A DNA stretch of 64,000 nucleotides from contig CP073016.1 of assembly GCA_025370075.1 (NCBI GenBank), forward strand, positions 372,001 through 436,000, in the 5' to 3' direction. How positions within the stretch are numbered: position 1 is the stretch's first letter; each line of letters begins with the position of its first letter. Origin of the DNA: Chryseotalea sp. WA131a. GTDB taxonomy: Bacteria > Bacteroidota > Bacteroidia > Cytophagales > Cyclobacteriaceae. Below the pieces are notes generated by a model. That model searched no databases. It saw only the letters and a list, made by a program, of their open reading frames with translations, and was not told the DNA's origin. A program made the position numbers and the translations under genes. Below, piece by piece: positions 8,489 to 17,718 of this stretch.

Positions 8489-8593
8489 TTAACTTCTGCC
8501 TTCTTTTTTAGCTTTTTTTTCGGCTCGCTTTTCCTTTAGCGTTTTAGCGGCAGGTTTTTTAGTCTCTTTCTTTTTGTCCATTCCTTTTGACAT
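8489..8593 (-). CDS. Small Lys-rich basic protein (34 aa), unknown function
   Basis: An ATG-to-TAA frame on the minus strand encodes 34 residues starting MSKGMDKKKETKKPAAKTLK and continuing with EKRAEKKAKK. Over 40 percent of residues are Lys or Arg, and the product resembles short basic proteins found as hypotheticals in Bacteroidota (recognition from memory). Support for a real gene comes from the strong terminator starting 17 bases after the stop codon and from the empty space around it. It might bind nucleic acid or ribosomes (inference). Confidence 0.65.
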   Translation of the reverse strand: MSKGMDKKKETKKPAAKTLKEKRAEKKAKKEGRS

Positions 8594-8741
8594 AACAATA
8601 GAGTTTAAGTGATTTTCAAAGTAACACTATTCAAATTACATCAGCAAGTGCATGGGTCTAAAACTCTCGGTGGGGTTTGATCTCCCTCACCAATTTGTTT
8701 CCAAATAAAACTTCTCGAAATTAGCCCAACATTCGATTTAC

Positions 8742-9743
8742 ATGGCCGAAATCTTTGATTGTACACTCACCAATCGCCACGGGTGCAGTATGCGTGTAAC
8801 TAATTTTGGTGGCCGGGTGATGTCGCTCTTTGTGCCAGATCGCAACGGATTGCTAGGCGATGTGGTGTTAGGCTATGATACACCAGAAGGATATGCAAAT
8901 GGCAATCCTTATTTCGGTTCGCTCATCGGCCGGTTTGGAAACCGATTGGCGAAGGGGAAATTTTCATTGGATGGTAAGGACTACCGATTGCCGACCAATA
9001 ATCAGGGTAATTGTCTGCATGGTGGCCCCATTGGTTTTCACAATGCAGTGTGGGAAGTGCTTCACCAATCAAATAATGAAATACAATTGCAGTACCAAAG
9101 TCCCAATGGCGAAGCGGGTTTTCCGGGCAACCTACTTTGCCAGGTAATGTATCAACTTACGGAAGCAAACGAATTGAAAATTGACTATCATGCTACCACG
9201 GATGCCCCAACGATAGTAAACTTGACGCATCATTCTTTTTTTAATTTGAAAGGAGAGGGTGATGTTTTAAATCATCAATTGATGATTGATGCTAATCAGT
9301 TTTGCCCAGTTGATGAAACATTGGTTCCACTAGGACAATTGCAGTTGGTGCGAAATACTCCTTTCGATTTCACAGAACTAACTGAGATCGGTTCGCGGAT
9401 AAACCAAGATGATATTCAATTGCGAGTGGGCAATGGTTACGACCATTGTTGGGTGTTGAACAAAGACCACGCATTGAGTTTGGCCGCCCTAGCTTATGAA
9501 CCGATGACGGGAAGAACGATGGAAGTATGGACTACAGAGCCTGGGCTTCAATTTTATTCAGGCAACTTTTTGAACGGAAAAGAAGGGGGCAAGCAAGGCC
9601 AACAATATGCTTTTCGCTCTGGTTTTTGTTTGGAGGCACAGCATTTTCCAGATTCACCTAATCACCCCAATTTTCCGAGTACTGTTTTGCGACCAGGAGA
9701 AACGTATCACCAACAAACCATTTACAAGTTTGGGATTTATTAA
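8742..9743 (+). CDS. galM: Aldose 1-epimerase (mutarotase)
   Basis: GalM interconverts alpha and beta anomers of galactose or glucose. The 333-residue product shows the family signature NLTHHSFFNL with the catalytic His, GRFGNRLAKGKF with the substrate Arg, and the catalytic Glu in FCLEAQHFPDSPN. It ends with the standard GETYHQQTIYKF. No signal peptide is apparent, so it should be cytoplasmic. It is 28 bases upstream of a quinone-oxidoreductase-like gene and may be cotranscribed with it. Confidence 0.94.
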   Translation: MAEIFDCTLTNRHGCSMRVTNFGGRVMSLFVPDRNGLLGDVVLGYDTPEGYANGNPYFGSLIGRFGNRLAKGKFSLDGKDYRLPTNNQGNCLHGGPIGFHNAVWEVLHQSNNEIQLQYQSPNGEAGFPGNLLCQVMYQLTEANELKIDYHATTDAPTIVNLTHHSFFNLKGEGDVLNHQLMIDANQFCPVDETLVPLGQLQLVRNTPFDFTELTEIGSRINQDDIQLRVGNGYDHCWVLNKDHALSLAALAYEPMTGRTMEVWTTEPGLQFYSGNFLNGKEGGKQGQQYAFRSGFCLEAQHFPDSPNHPNFPSTVLRPGETYHQQTIYKFGIY

Positions 9744-9771
9744 TTGCTTGAACTATCTTTAAACCGCTGCC

Positions 9772-10746
9772 ATGAAAGCTGTTCTTTGTTCTTCATTTGG
9801 ATTGCCCAATCAATTAAAACTGATGGACATACCCGAACCAGATGCTGTGGACGATCAAGTTCGCATTCGGGTGGAGGCCTGTGGAGTAAACTTTCCGGAT
9901 GTGTTGATCATTCAAAACAGATATCAATTCAAACCCGAGCTTCCGTTTTCGCCTGGTGGCGAGGTAGGTGGCACAATTGACCAAGTAGGAGAGAACATTA
10001 CGCAGTTTAAAGTCGGTGATCGGGTAGTAGCCTTGTGTGGATGGGGCGGCTTTGCAGAAAAGGTAGTGGTAAAAGCGAATCGAGTTTTTAAAATACCACC
10101 TTCGTTGGATGCCATTTCAGCAGCCACTACACTTTATACCTACGGAACCTCCTACCACGCGCTGAAAGACAGAGCTCGTTTGCAGCAGGGTGAAACACTT
10201 TTGGTATTGGGCGCGGCAGGTGGTGTGGGTTTGGCCGCAGTCGAGTTAGGGAAATTGATAGGCGCAACGGTAATTGCGGCAGCCTCTTCAGCAGAGAAGC
10301 TTTCTGTTTGTCAATCCAAAGGGGCAGATTTCGTCATCGACTATTCCAAAGAAGATCTGCGTGCACGCGTTAAAGAAATCACCCACGACAAAGGAGTAGA
10401 TGTGATATATGATCCTGTGGGAGGAAACATTTCTGAGCAAGCGTTTCGATCTATTTCGTGGAAGGGACGGCATTTGATAGTAGGATTTGCTTCGGGCGAA
10501 ATCCAACTGCTACCCGCCAACCTACCGTTATTGAAAGGTGCTTCCTTCGTGGGCGTGTTCTGGGGAAGCTTTTCGGAACGGGAGCCACAACTGGCTCAAC
10601 AAAATTTGATAGAGTTGATGGGTTGGATAGACCAAGGAAAAATCAAACAACACATTCATAAAATTTATCCGCTAGCAGAAGCACCATGTGCTTTACAAGA
10701 TTTGATGGATAGAAAAGTGATAGGCAAGGCAGTGGTTAGGATTTAG
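9772..10746 (+). CDS. Quinone oxidoreductase-like MDR family enzyme
   Basis: A 324-residue medium-chain dehydrogenase/reductase of the NADPH:quinone oxidoreductase (zeta-crystallin) subgroup. The N-terminal GroES-like domain has NFPDVLIIQNRYQ and the PGGEVGGTI signature. The nucleotide-binding domain has GAAGGVGLAAVELGK (AAxGGVG type). The catalytic zinc ligands of alcohol dehydrogenases are absent, as expected for this subgroup. The physiological substrate cannot be told from sequence. Confidence 0.88.
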   Translation: MKAVLCSSFGLPNQLKLMDIPEPDAVDDQVRIRVEACGVNFPDVLIIQNRYQFKPELPFSPGGEVGGTIDQVGENITQFKVGDRVVALCGWGGFAEKVVVKANRVFKIPPSLDAISAATTLYTYGTSYHALKDRARLQQGETLLVLGAAGGVGLAAVELGKLIGATVIAAASSAEKLSVCQSKGADFVIDYSKEDLRARVKEITHDKGVDVIYDPVGGNISEQAFRSISWKGRHLIVGFASGEIQLLPANLPLLKGASFVGVFWGSFSEREPQLAQQNLIELMGWIDQGKIKQHIHKIYPLAEAPCALQDLMDRKVIGKAVVRI

Positions 10747-10830
10747 TGTTGAATTTTATTAGTTTGAGTTGTTAGATTAAACTATGCACTTTATGGTGCA
10801 AGAATCTATCGATTTCCAGTTGATCGTGGT

Positions 10831-12492
10831 TTAGTTGATCTCGGGCAAATACATCTGCTCGTAATACTCCGTAGCCATGCGGCCAGAGTCGAAGAAGGGC
10901 AACACATCTTTCATTCCTGCTTTCACAATTTTTTTCCACTTGGCCGGTGAATCGTAATACATAGGAATGATTTCATTTTCCAATAACTCATAAAGTGTAG
11001 TCGCTTCTTTGCGATCGCGCTCCTCTATGCTCAAAATATCATCGGCTTTCTCGATGATGAATGAATTTTTGCCATGCTTCGAAAACTCAGGCACCCAACC
11101 ATCGGGTATAGAAAGATTGACCGAACCATTCATGGCTGCCGTCATGCCCGAAGTGCCAGATGCTTCGTGGTACATGCGTGGATTATTAAGCCATAAGTCA
11201 GATCCTTTTTTCAAATGGGCAGAGAGCCATAGTTCATACCCAGTAAGCACCGTGCAATTCTTCAACTCTTTTGTCTTCCAATAAATTTCATTGAATATGT
11301 TGATGGCGTTGTAATCTTCTGGGTAGGGTTTACCAGCCCAAATGATTTGAATCGGATGTTTTTGGTTGTTGACGATTTTTAAAAACCGATCAAAATCTGA
11401 AAGCAACAAATTGGCACGCTTGTAAGCAGCAAACCTGCGCGCCCACACCAGCGTCAGCACATTGGGGTCAAAAAGCTTTCCGGTTTGGTTGGCCACCACC
11501 CGAAATAATTTGTACTTCAATTTTTTCTTGCGGTCGGCCAGAGCTTTATCGTCATCGTTGGTCAATGCTTTCTCCAACTCAGGATCTTGCCAATAGGTTT
11601 TGTTTTGTGCGTTGGTGATGGAGCTAATTTCACAAATGTTGGCAAAACCATTCCACATTTTTCTCGACACATCTCCATGAATGGCCGACACCCCATTTGC
11701 TTTTTTGGCCATGCGCAAGGCGGTGAGTGTATAGTTCAGCACACCATTTTCTGGTGCAACTAATTTGTTTACTTGATCTAGGGTTGTGCCATTGAAGAAA
11801 CTCATGCTATTTAACAAAGGCATGCTGTGTTCTTCGTTGCCAGCTTTTTCAGGCGTATGCGTTGTAAACACCACGCGCTTCTTCACTTTTTCTAAGTCGT
11901 TGAATTTATCGAGTAGATAAAAACATAGCGGCAGCGCATGCCCTTCGTTCATGTGGTAAATTTCCGTAGTCCGCTCCAAAACATCCAACAGTTTGGCACC
12001 GCCTACACCCAATAAAATCGATTGGGCAATGCGCGTAGTTTCGTTGGGGTCATATAAGCGATGACTGATGGTTTGCGCGAGAAAATCATTTTCTGGAATA
12101 TCTGTAGTGAGCAAAAATAAAGGTGCAGCCTTAAATACCTCGGGTTTTAGCAACATTGCTTTTACATACACCCGCGCTCCATGAATAGTGATGGGGAACA
12201 CAATGCCTGTATCCGTAAGGAACGAATAATCTTTATCGCGGAAGGTTGCCTTTAGTGTTTGATCTTGGTTGCGCTCTTGATCGTAGTATCCCTTCTTCCA
12301 CAAAATGCCAATGCCGATCATGTTTTGCTTTAGTTCGTAGGCACTGCGCATGTGCGAGCCCGCTAAAAAACCAAGCCCGCCACTGTAAATTTTGAGAGGT
12401 TGATCAATGGCAAACTCCATGGAGAAGTAGGCTACGGGCTTGCTGTATTTTTTATCGAACGAGTAGGGGAAAAGAGTACTTAAATCAAACAT
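10831..12492 (-). CDS. glgP: Short alpha-glucan phosphorylase-like protein (GT35) with the PLP lysine replaced by Thr
   Basis: A 553-residue GT35-like protein of the short alpha-glucan phosphorylase type, which degrades glycogen in a PLP-dependent way. It starts with the family's active-site region (YFSMEFAIDQPLKIYSGGLG), has a VWARRFAAYKR segment, and ends after the EASGTSGMTAAMNG motif. In PLP-dependent phosphorylases the equivalent motif reads GTSGMKAAMNG or GTGNMK, and that Lys carries the cofactor. Here the codon is ACG (Thr451). It either works differently, is a regulator, or belongs to a subgroup with another mechanism. It lacks the N-terminal extension of the roughly 840-residue forms. 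Confidence 0.8.
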   Translation of the reverse strand: MFDLSTLFPYSFDKKYSKPVAYFSMEFAIDQPLKIYSGGLGFLAGSHMRSAYELKQNMIGIGILWKKGYYDQERNQDQTLKATFRDKDYSFLTDTGIVFPITIHGARVYVKAMLLKPEVFKAAPLFLLTTDIPENDFLAQTISHRLYDPNETTRIAQSILLGVGGAKLLDVLERTTEIYHMNEGHALPLCFYLLDKFNDLEKVKKRVVFTTHTPEKAGNEEHSMPLLNSMSFFNGTTLDQVNKLVAPENGVLNYTLTALRMAKKANGVSAIHGDVSRKMWNGFANICEISSITNAQNKTYWQDPELEKALTNDDDKALADRKKKLKYKLFRVVANQTGKLFDPNVLTLVWARRFAAYKRANLLLSDFDRFLKIVNNQKHPIQIIWAGKPYPEDYNAINIFNEIYWKTKELKNCTVLTGYELWLSAHLKKGSDLWLNNPRMYHEASGTSGMTAAMNGSVNLSIPDGWVPEFSKHGKNSFIIEKADDILSIEERDRKEATTLYELLENEIIPMYYDSPAKWKKIVKAGMKDVLPFFDSGRMATEYYEQMYLPEIN

Positions 12493-12840
12493 GGGTTTTG
12501 CGGTTAGGTAAAAACGGTTGCGAACTTAACAAATGCTGAGCAAACAGGTTTACCCAAATGATATAAAGTCTAACTTTTCATTTCGCAATCGATTGTAATG
12601 CCGGATTTTGGCTAATCTTACAGACTAAAGTACTGAAGCCAGTTAAGAGTCTTTTCATTTAGACTAAGACTTGAAGCATTGGACTATGGTATCCTTTGCC
12701 GTTGTGGAATCAGATAAATCTATTTGAGTTTCTGAAAATTTATAATACTCCCCATTTTTTGGCGTGATGCTGTTCAAAGATGCTCATAGCGGAAAGAACC
12801 TTTATAAACAATATGTGAAGAATGAAACGAACAGTTTATT

Positions 12841-13170
12841 CGGGGCAAGGCATTTGTAATTGACTCGGCAGCCCAATTTAAGCCGGTTGCTCCGAAAGCG
12901 TTTTCCATCCAGAAATCAAGTCAGTTTTATAAAGAAGCATTTGAGGTTTTTGAGGTGGTAAAGAATATTACCGAAGAGCAACGTGCCATTGCCAGCTTTT
13001 GGGACTGCAATCCGTTTGCTATTAACGTGCGAGGCCATGTGCTGTTCGCCACAAAGAAAATATCTCCTAAAGGGCATTGGATCAATATTACAAGAACTGT
13101 TTGTGAACAGACAAAGACAACCATGGTTCAATCTGCTGAAGCATACGCTAGAGTTTCGCTATCATTATAG
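12841..13170 (+). pseudogene. Remnant of a vanadium-haloperoxidase/PAP2-type phosphatase gene
   Basis: This frame reads a continuous internal piece of the vanadium-dependent haloperoxidase-related phosphatase family: FVIDSAAQFKPVAPKAFS, FYKEAFEVFEVV, FWDCNPF, GHVLFATKKISPKGHW, and a C-terminal QSAEAYARVSLSL. The family normally has several hundred residues. Here about 110 remain, with no plausible start and a stop before the catalytic His/Arg motifs. The 350 bases upstream (12493-12840) show no recognisable coding and probably hold the promoter of the divergent glgP gene. Confidence 0.65.
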
Positions 13171-13216
13171 ATGGTGAGTTGATTGCGCAACGAGTGGTTA
13201 CTAGAAAGTAGAGTGG

Positions 13217-14068
13217 TTAGCCTGAAAAATGTTTTGACCGGAATTCCCTGGGTCTCATTTTTTTCTTTTTTAGGAAAACTCGGTTAAAATAAGTGAGGCT
13301 TTCAAAGCCAGTCTCCCAGGCCACTTCTACAATGGGTTTGTCGGTGTCAATTAGCAATTGGCAAGCGTGACCAATTCGTACTTCATTCACGTAATCTGAG
13401 AAAGTTTTTCCGGTCAACCTTTTGAAAAACTTACAAAAGGCGCTTTCTGAAAGATAAATAAGCTGAGCGATTTGACCTAGCGTAAATTTTTTAGTTGAAT
13501 TCTTTTGAATGTATTCGCATACCGTATTGATCCGCTTTTCATTTTTACCACCGATGACTGGTTCAAACTTAGCAGAGGAAAGGAAGGCTGCTTTTTGTTC
13601 CGCCAATTCGCTCAAAACCATCAAGAGAAATGAAATTTTTTCAACGCCACTCTTTTCTGTCAGCTTACTTATTTTTGCGATTAACCCATTTGATTGCTTT
13701 GTGGAAAAATGCAAACCACGATTCGCATGAGTCAGCATTTTTTTGATAGACTGAAATTCCGACAATGCGAGCAACGGCTCAATTAAATTGCAAGAGAACT
13801 GTATGACAACAGCTGATGATAGGCGGGAGTCTGTCAGTTCACTAACCCACGTGTGGGGGAGGTTTGTCCCTATCAATACCAAGTCACCAGAAGTAAAGTC
13901 CTGATAGCTATCTCCAACAAATCGTTTTCCGCTGCCCCTGGTGATCAGAGTCAATTCGTATTCCGGATGATAGTGCCATTTGAATTTAAATTGTTTGGTA
14001 CTAAATGAATAGGCTAAAAACGATTGATCTTTCTTTTTTGATTGGATATCTTCAAAGGAAGCCTTCAT
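13217..14068 (-). CDS. AraC-family transcriptional regulator
   Basis: A 283-residue regulator with a cupin-type sensor domain at the N-terminus (YHPEYELTLITRGSGKRFVGD) and two AraC helix-turn-helix motifs at the C-terminus (FTLGQIAQLIYLSESAFCKF; VAWETGFESLTYFNRVFLKK). It is divergent from the GH127 gene, with about 125 bases between start codons, and probably controls the sugar-utilisation genes to its right. The ligand is unknown; a sugar is likely by context. Confidence 0.88.
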   Translation of the reverse strand: MKASFEDIQSKKKDQSFLAYSFSTKQFKFKWHYHPEYELTLITRGSGKRFVGDSYQDFTSGDLVLIGTNLPHTWVSELTDSRLSSAVVIQFSCNLIEPLLALSEFQSIKKMLTHANRGLHFSTKQSNGLIAKISKLTEKSGVEKISFLLMVLSELAEQKAAFLSSAKFEPVIGGKNEKRINTVCEYIQKNSTKKFTLGQIAQLIYLSESAFCKFFKRLTGKTFSDYVNEVRIGHACQLLIDTDKPIVEVAWETGFESLTYFNRVFLKKKKMRPREFRSKHFSG

Positions 14069-14193
14069 GGTACAAAATGGATACGAATATCGCCACTACT
14101 TGATATTTATGTACAATATAGTGCTATTATTCGATTATTTTGTTTCGATTCAGTTATTTCAGAATGGATATGTTTGTTAATAATTTAAATCAC

Positions 14194-16155
14194 ATGGCTA
14201 AAGCATTTAATCTATTAACCTTTGTTTTTTTAGGCACTATTCTAGTCACAAGCTGCTCTGAACAACGCTCAGGACAACTTCAAGAAACTGAACAACACCA
14301 AGGTCTGTCTGAAAAACTTCAGCTCTTGCGCCTTTCAGAAATTAAACCAAGCGGTTGGCTTAAGCAGCAAATGGATGGAGATTTGGATGGCTTCACCGGG
14401 CATTTGGATAGCATCGTGCCCGACTTGATTTTGAAAGATGATATTTATGGAAAGGACAGACTTTCAAAAAAAGTGAAAACGAAAGACGTGGGGGCTATCA
14501 CTGATGATGGCCAGTGGCAGGTTCAATTTCTTTGGTGGAACTCAGAAACCCAAAGCAATTGGTGGGACGGCTACCTACGTCACGCAATTCTAACGGGCAA
14601 TGCTTATCACTTGGCAAGAGCAGAAAAATATGTAAACAGAATACTACAGACGCAAGATGAGGATGGTTACTTAGGAATCTATGATCAAGAACTGAGGTAT
14701 AAATTTGACAATGAAAATGGGGAGCTTTGGTCCAAAACAACCTTGCTCAGAGGACTTTTAGGTTGGTATGAATATACAAAAAACGAGAAAGTGCTAGCGG
14801 CAATAGAAAGAGCCGCTAAAAACATCGTCAACAATTATCCAATAAATGCTTCTCATCCATTCTACTCTACCAATCCCGATGCCAGTGGATTGACACATGG
14901 GTTAATGATTACGGACGTATTTGAACGAGTGTATCAACTCACTAAAAAAAGTGAGTACAAAACCTATTGTGTTTTTCTTTATAAAGATTTTTCTGCGAAT
15001 AAACTGAACGAAGATGCACAGATACCGAAATTGATGGATAGTGCTTATAAACTTCGCGGGCATGGCGCGCATACGTATGAGCACCTCCGTGCATTGTCGG
15101 CAGCGGCTTATTCATCCGAAGATCCTGAATTAATGAAAGCATTGGATAACTTCCTTAAGAAAATTGCTGGCACAACAGCTCCCTCAGGTGGGCCGATAGG
15201 AGACGAATGGATCAGCCAACGGGAAGCGGATGCAACCACTACTGGCTATGAGTTTTGTTCTACACACGAGTTGATGCATTCCTATATAAGTCTACTAGGA
15301 AAAACTGGCGCTATGGAGTACGCAGAAAAAGTGGAGCGGGTATTTTTTAATGCTGCACAAGGTGCTCGACACCCCCAATACAGTGCGATTGCCTATTTAA
15401 AAACGGATAACTCTTTCTCGATGAACGGTAAGCGTAATGATGATACCACTCAGCCAAAACAAACGCGTTATAAGTATTCACCGGCTCATCAGGATGCTGC
15501 GGTTTGTTGTGTGCCGAATGCTGGCCGGATAGGACCCTACTACGTTCAAAGTATGTGGATGAAAGACTCTGAGGGCTTGGTTGCCACTTTATTGGGGCCA
15601 TCCGAAGTAAGCACTGAAATAAACGGTGAAAATGTGTTGATCAAAGAAATAACAGAATATCCTTACGGTAATTCCATACGATTTGTGGTAGAAAAAAATG
15701 GCAAAAAGACACTAACACTGAAAATCCGTAAGCCTTCTTGGGCGGATGAGATTAAATCTTCTGTGGATTACAAAAAAGAGGGTGATCTTCTTGTCTTCCG
15801 ATCTGAAAAGGAGTTGACAGACTTTGAATTGACCTTTAAAACTAGTGTGAAAGAGCACTTATTCAAGAAGAAAGAGGTTTATTTCACCTATGGATCATTG
15901 GTCTACGCGTTACCAATTTCCAGTCAAGAGACAATTAGTAAGAATTTCCCGATATCGGGATTTCATGATTACCAATATAGCCCTAGCCCTCTTGGTTTTG
16001 CAAGATACCTCTTGCCAGCCGCGTCAAATTTGGTGGGCGATGACTCTAAAATAACAGGTGTTTTTCTGAACGAAAGAACCCGAAAACAGGAAAATCGCGA
16101 GCTTGTACCAATGGGCAAGTCGATTCTGCGGCAGGTTACCTTTCAAAGAGAATAG
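14194..16155 (+). CDS. GH127-family glycoside hydrolase lipoprotein (beta-L-arabinofuranosidase-like)
   Basis: A DUF1680/GH127 enzyme; characterised members release beta-L-arabinofuranose using a zinc-bound cysteine nucleophile. The four ligand-type residues can be lined up: Glu353 and Cys355 (GYEFCSTHEL) and the Cys438-Cys439 pair (AAVCCVPNAGRIGPYY). The ATG at 14194 gives a lipoprotein signal ending LVTSC, so earlier in-frame starts (TTG 14140) are rejected. The mature protein is expected at a membrane surface. The substrate could differ from arabinofuranosides, because the family is broad. Confidence 0.87.
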   Translation: MAKAFNLLTFVFLGTILVTSCSEQRSGQLQETEQHQGLSEKLQLLRLSEIKPSGWLKQQMDGDLDGFTGHLDSIVPDLILKDDIYGKDRLSKKVKTKDVGAITDDGQWQVQFLWWNSETQSNWWDGYLRHAILTGNAYHLARAEKYVNRILQTQDEDGYLGIYDQELRYKFDNENGELWSKTTLLRGLLGWYEYTKNEKVLAAIERAAKNIVNNYPINASHPFYSTNPDASGLTHGLMITDVFERVYQLTKKSEYKTYCVFLYKDFSANKLNEDAQIPKLMDSAYKLRGHGAHTYEHLRALSAAAYSSEDPELMKALDNFLKKIAGTTAPSGGPIGDEWISQREADATTTGYEFCSTHELMHSYISLLGKTGAMEYAEKVERVFFNAAQGARHPQYSAIAYLKTDNSFSMNGKRNDDTTQPKQTRYKYSPAHQDAAVCCVPNAGRIGPYYVQSMWMKDSEGLVATLLGPSEVSTEINGENVLIKEITEYPYGNSIRFVVEKNGKKTLTLKIRKPSWADEIKSSVDYKKEGDLLVFRSEKELTDFELTFKTSVKEHLFKKKEVYFTYGSLVYALPISSQETISKNFPISGFHDYQYSPSPLGFARYLLPAASNLVGDDSKITGVFLNERTRKQENRELVPMGKSILRQVTFQRE

Positions 16156-16248
16156 GATGTGAAACAACGAGGCTAAATGTTCGTTTTTGGTCATCGATAA
16201 ATTGGTATATTGGTAGATATAGGTTGTCACTAATTAACGGTGATCGCC

Positions 16249-16667
16249 ATGAGATTTTTACTTTTTTTGCCAGTTGGTTTTTATGTTTTTTGTCCCACGC
16301 TCAATCAGTAGAAATATATCCTCCACATAGGTGGGTGGACATGAAGTTAAATACCGTTCAGGTATTGGTGAGAAGCACAGATCCGACATTTAGCAAGCAG
16401 ACTTTTACAGTTAATTATCGGTTGGACACGTATTTGTATAACGATTTGAATTTTATGAATCGTTGTAATGCAACCCTGTATGCCGAGTATCCGAAGCTTA
16501 CCATTTTTGGCGAGCTGTGGGTACATGGCGTACCCTCACAATCCTATGCCGAGCAAACATCCAAATTCACTACGGCTATCGATGTATTGAGTAGTAATTC
16601 ATTTGACCTCTCCACAAAGACCAAAATCCCCACTAAAACCATGTGGGTGCTGGAGTTAAAAAAATAG
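16249..16667 (+). pseudogene. Decayed cyclomaltodextrinase-like GH13 gene (internal deletions plus frameshift)
   Basis: Three distant pieces of one GH13 enzyme are joined in about 420 bases. First comes a signal peptide and N-terminal domain (SVEIYPPHRWVDMKLNTVQ). Next is the catalytic core around the nucleophile and acid/base (RLDTYLYNDLNFMNRC, KLTIFGELWVHGVPSQ; the catalytic Glu is followed by Leu where Thr is usual). Last is a C-terminal end (FDLSTKTKIPTKTMWVLELKK-like). Most of the barrel is missing. The start ATG at 16249 is out of frame with the rest; a one-base change in the T7 run near 16262 would restore a normal signal peptide. An intact GH13 gene lies at 21762-23609. Confidence 0.75.
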
Positions 16668-16799
16668 AATAGTGCCAAAATACAATTATTAACGCTTGGC
16701 TTTCAAATACCTCGTTGACTAAGCTTTCGTAATTGTGTGATACAAGATACAACTGCTTAAAACTAAGACATACTGGACTTATTTAAACAACTATAAGAC

Positions 16800-16811
16800 T
16801 TGACATGTCAA
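16800..16811. promoter_or_regulatory. Perfect 12-base palindrome upstream of the PhyH gene
   Basis: TTGACATGTCAA is its own reverse complement and lies about 30 bases before the first ATG of the dioxygenase gene. It is a possible operator for a dimeric regulator. No second copy was noticed near neighbouring genes. Confidence 0.35.
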
Positions 16812-16840
16812 TATAGTGTCGGTCTTTGCCGTTAAGTTGA

Positions 16841-17713
16841 ATGTTCAATAGAGTAATCAAGGTAATTTTGATGAAAACAAAATCAGCCATGCAACCTTCA
16901 GTTTCTATTTTAAAGTTCTTAGATGAGCCTTACACGTTAACGGCCGAGCAGGTATCTTTCTATCAAAAAAATAGATATATCAAGTTGAAACACGTGCTGA
17001 ATCAAGAAACACTTGATTTTTTCAACAACGCAATTACTATTCGGGTAAATCAAATGAAAACCATTGATACCCCTCTGGAGCAGCGAAGCACTTATGGAAA
17101 AGCATTTTTGCAATTGTTCAATCTTTGGTGCGAAGATGAAGTCGTGAAGAAGTTGATTTTTAGTAAGCGTCTGGGAAAAATCGCTTCCGATTTGATGCAA
17201 ACTGATGGGGTTAGAATTTACCACGACCAGGCACTTTTTAAAGAGGGTGGTGGCGGAATTACGCCTTGGCATGCCGATCAATATTATTGGCCATCACAAA
17301 CTGATAAAACAGTTACTGCTTGGATGCCATTGCAAGCGACACCACTGGAGCTAGGACCGCTTGAATTTAGTGCAGCAAGCCATCAGATTGTGGAAGGAAG
17401 AGAACTTGAAATAGGCGATGAAAGTGAAGCCGTTATTCAACAAAAACTTCGGGTTACGGATTTCAAACATGTGATTGAACCTTTTGATGCCGGTGAGATA
17501 AGTTTTCATTCAGGATGGGTGTTTCATCGAGCAGGAGCCAATGTGACTAATCAAATGCGCAAGGTGATGACCATTATTTTTATGGACAAAGACATGAAGT
17601 TGAAGGCACCGGAAAATAAAAATCAAATTAACGACTGGAATACATGGTGCCCTGGGGCAACTGTCGGGGAAGTAATTAACAGCCCGATTAACCCGATCAT
17701 TTATCAACGCTAG
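16841..17713 (+). CDS. Phytanoyl-CoA dioxygenase (PhyH) family Fe(II)/2-oxoglutarate oxygenase
   Basis: A 290-residue member of the PhyH family, which hydroxylates small substrates with iron and 2-oxoglutarate. The iron facial triad is visible: His144 and Asp146 (TPWHADQYYWPS) and the distal His229 (GWVFHRAGAN). AWMPLQATPLELGPLEF is typical of the family. The first ATG is at 16841; a second at 16871 (MKTKSAMQPS) is equally possible. It is followed five bases later by the sugar-isomerase gene, suggesting that the two act on the same compound. The substrate is unknown. Confidence 0.88.
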   Translation: MFNRVIKVILMKTKSAMQPSVSILKFLDEPYTLTAEQVSFYQKNRYIKLKHVLNQETLDFFNNAITIRVNQMKTIDTPLEQRSTYGKAFLQLFNLWCEDEVVKKLIFSKRLGKIASDLMQTDGVRIYHDQALFKEGGGGITPWHADQYYWPSQTDKTVTAWMPLQATPLELGPLEFSAASHQIVEGRELEIGDESEAVIQQKLRVTDFKHVIEPFDAGEISFHSGWVFHRAGANVTNQMRKVMTIIFMDKDMKLKAPENKNQINDWNTWCPGATVGEVINSPINPIIYQR

Positions 17714-17718
17714 TCTTG

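Noticed and set aside
8174..8539. A 121-residue plus-strand frame covering the small Lys-rich gene
   Set aside because: It spans a TerB-like gene, the terminator at 8445-8472 and the opposite-strand Lys-rich gene, and its sequence has no protein-like pattern.
12916..13131. Minus-strand frames of 65-71 residues in the haloperoxidase remnant
   Set aside because: The plus strand has clear homology to a known family in a continuous frame; the minus frames are by-products.
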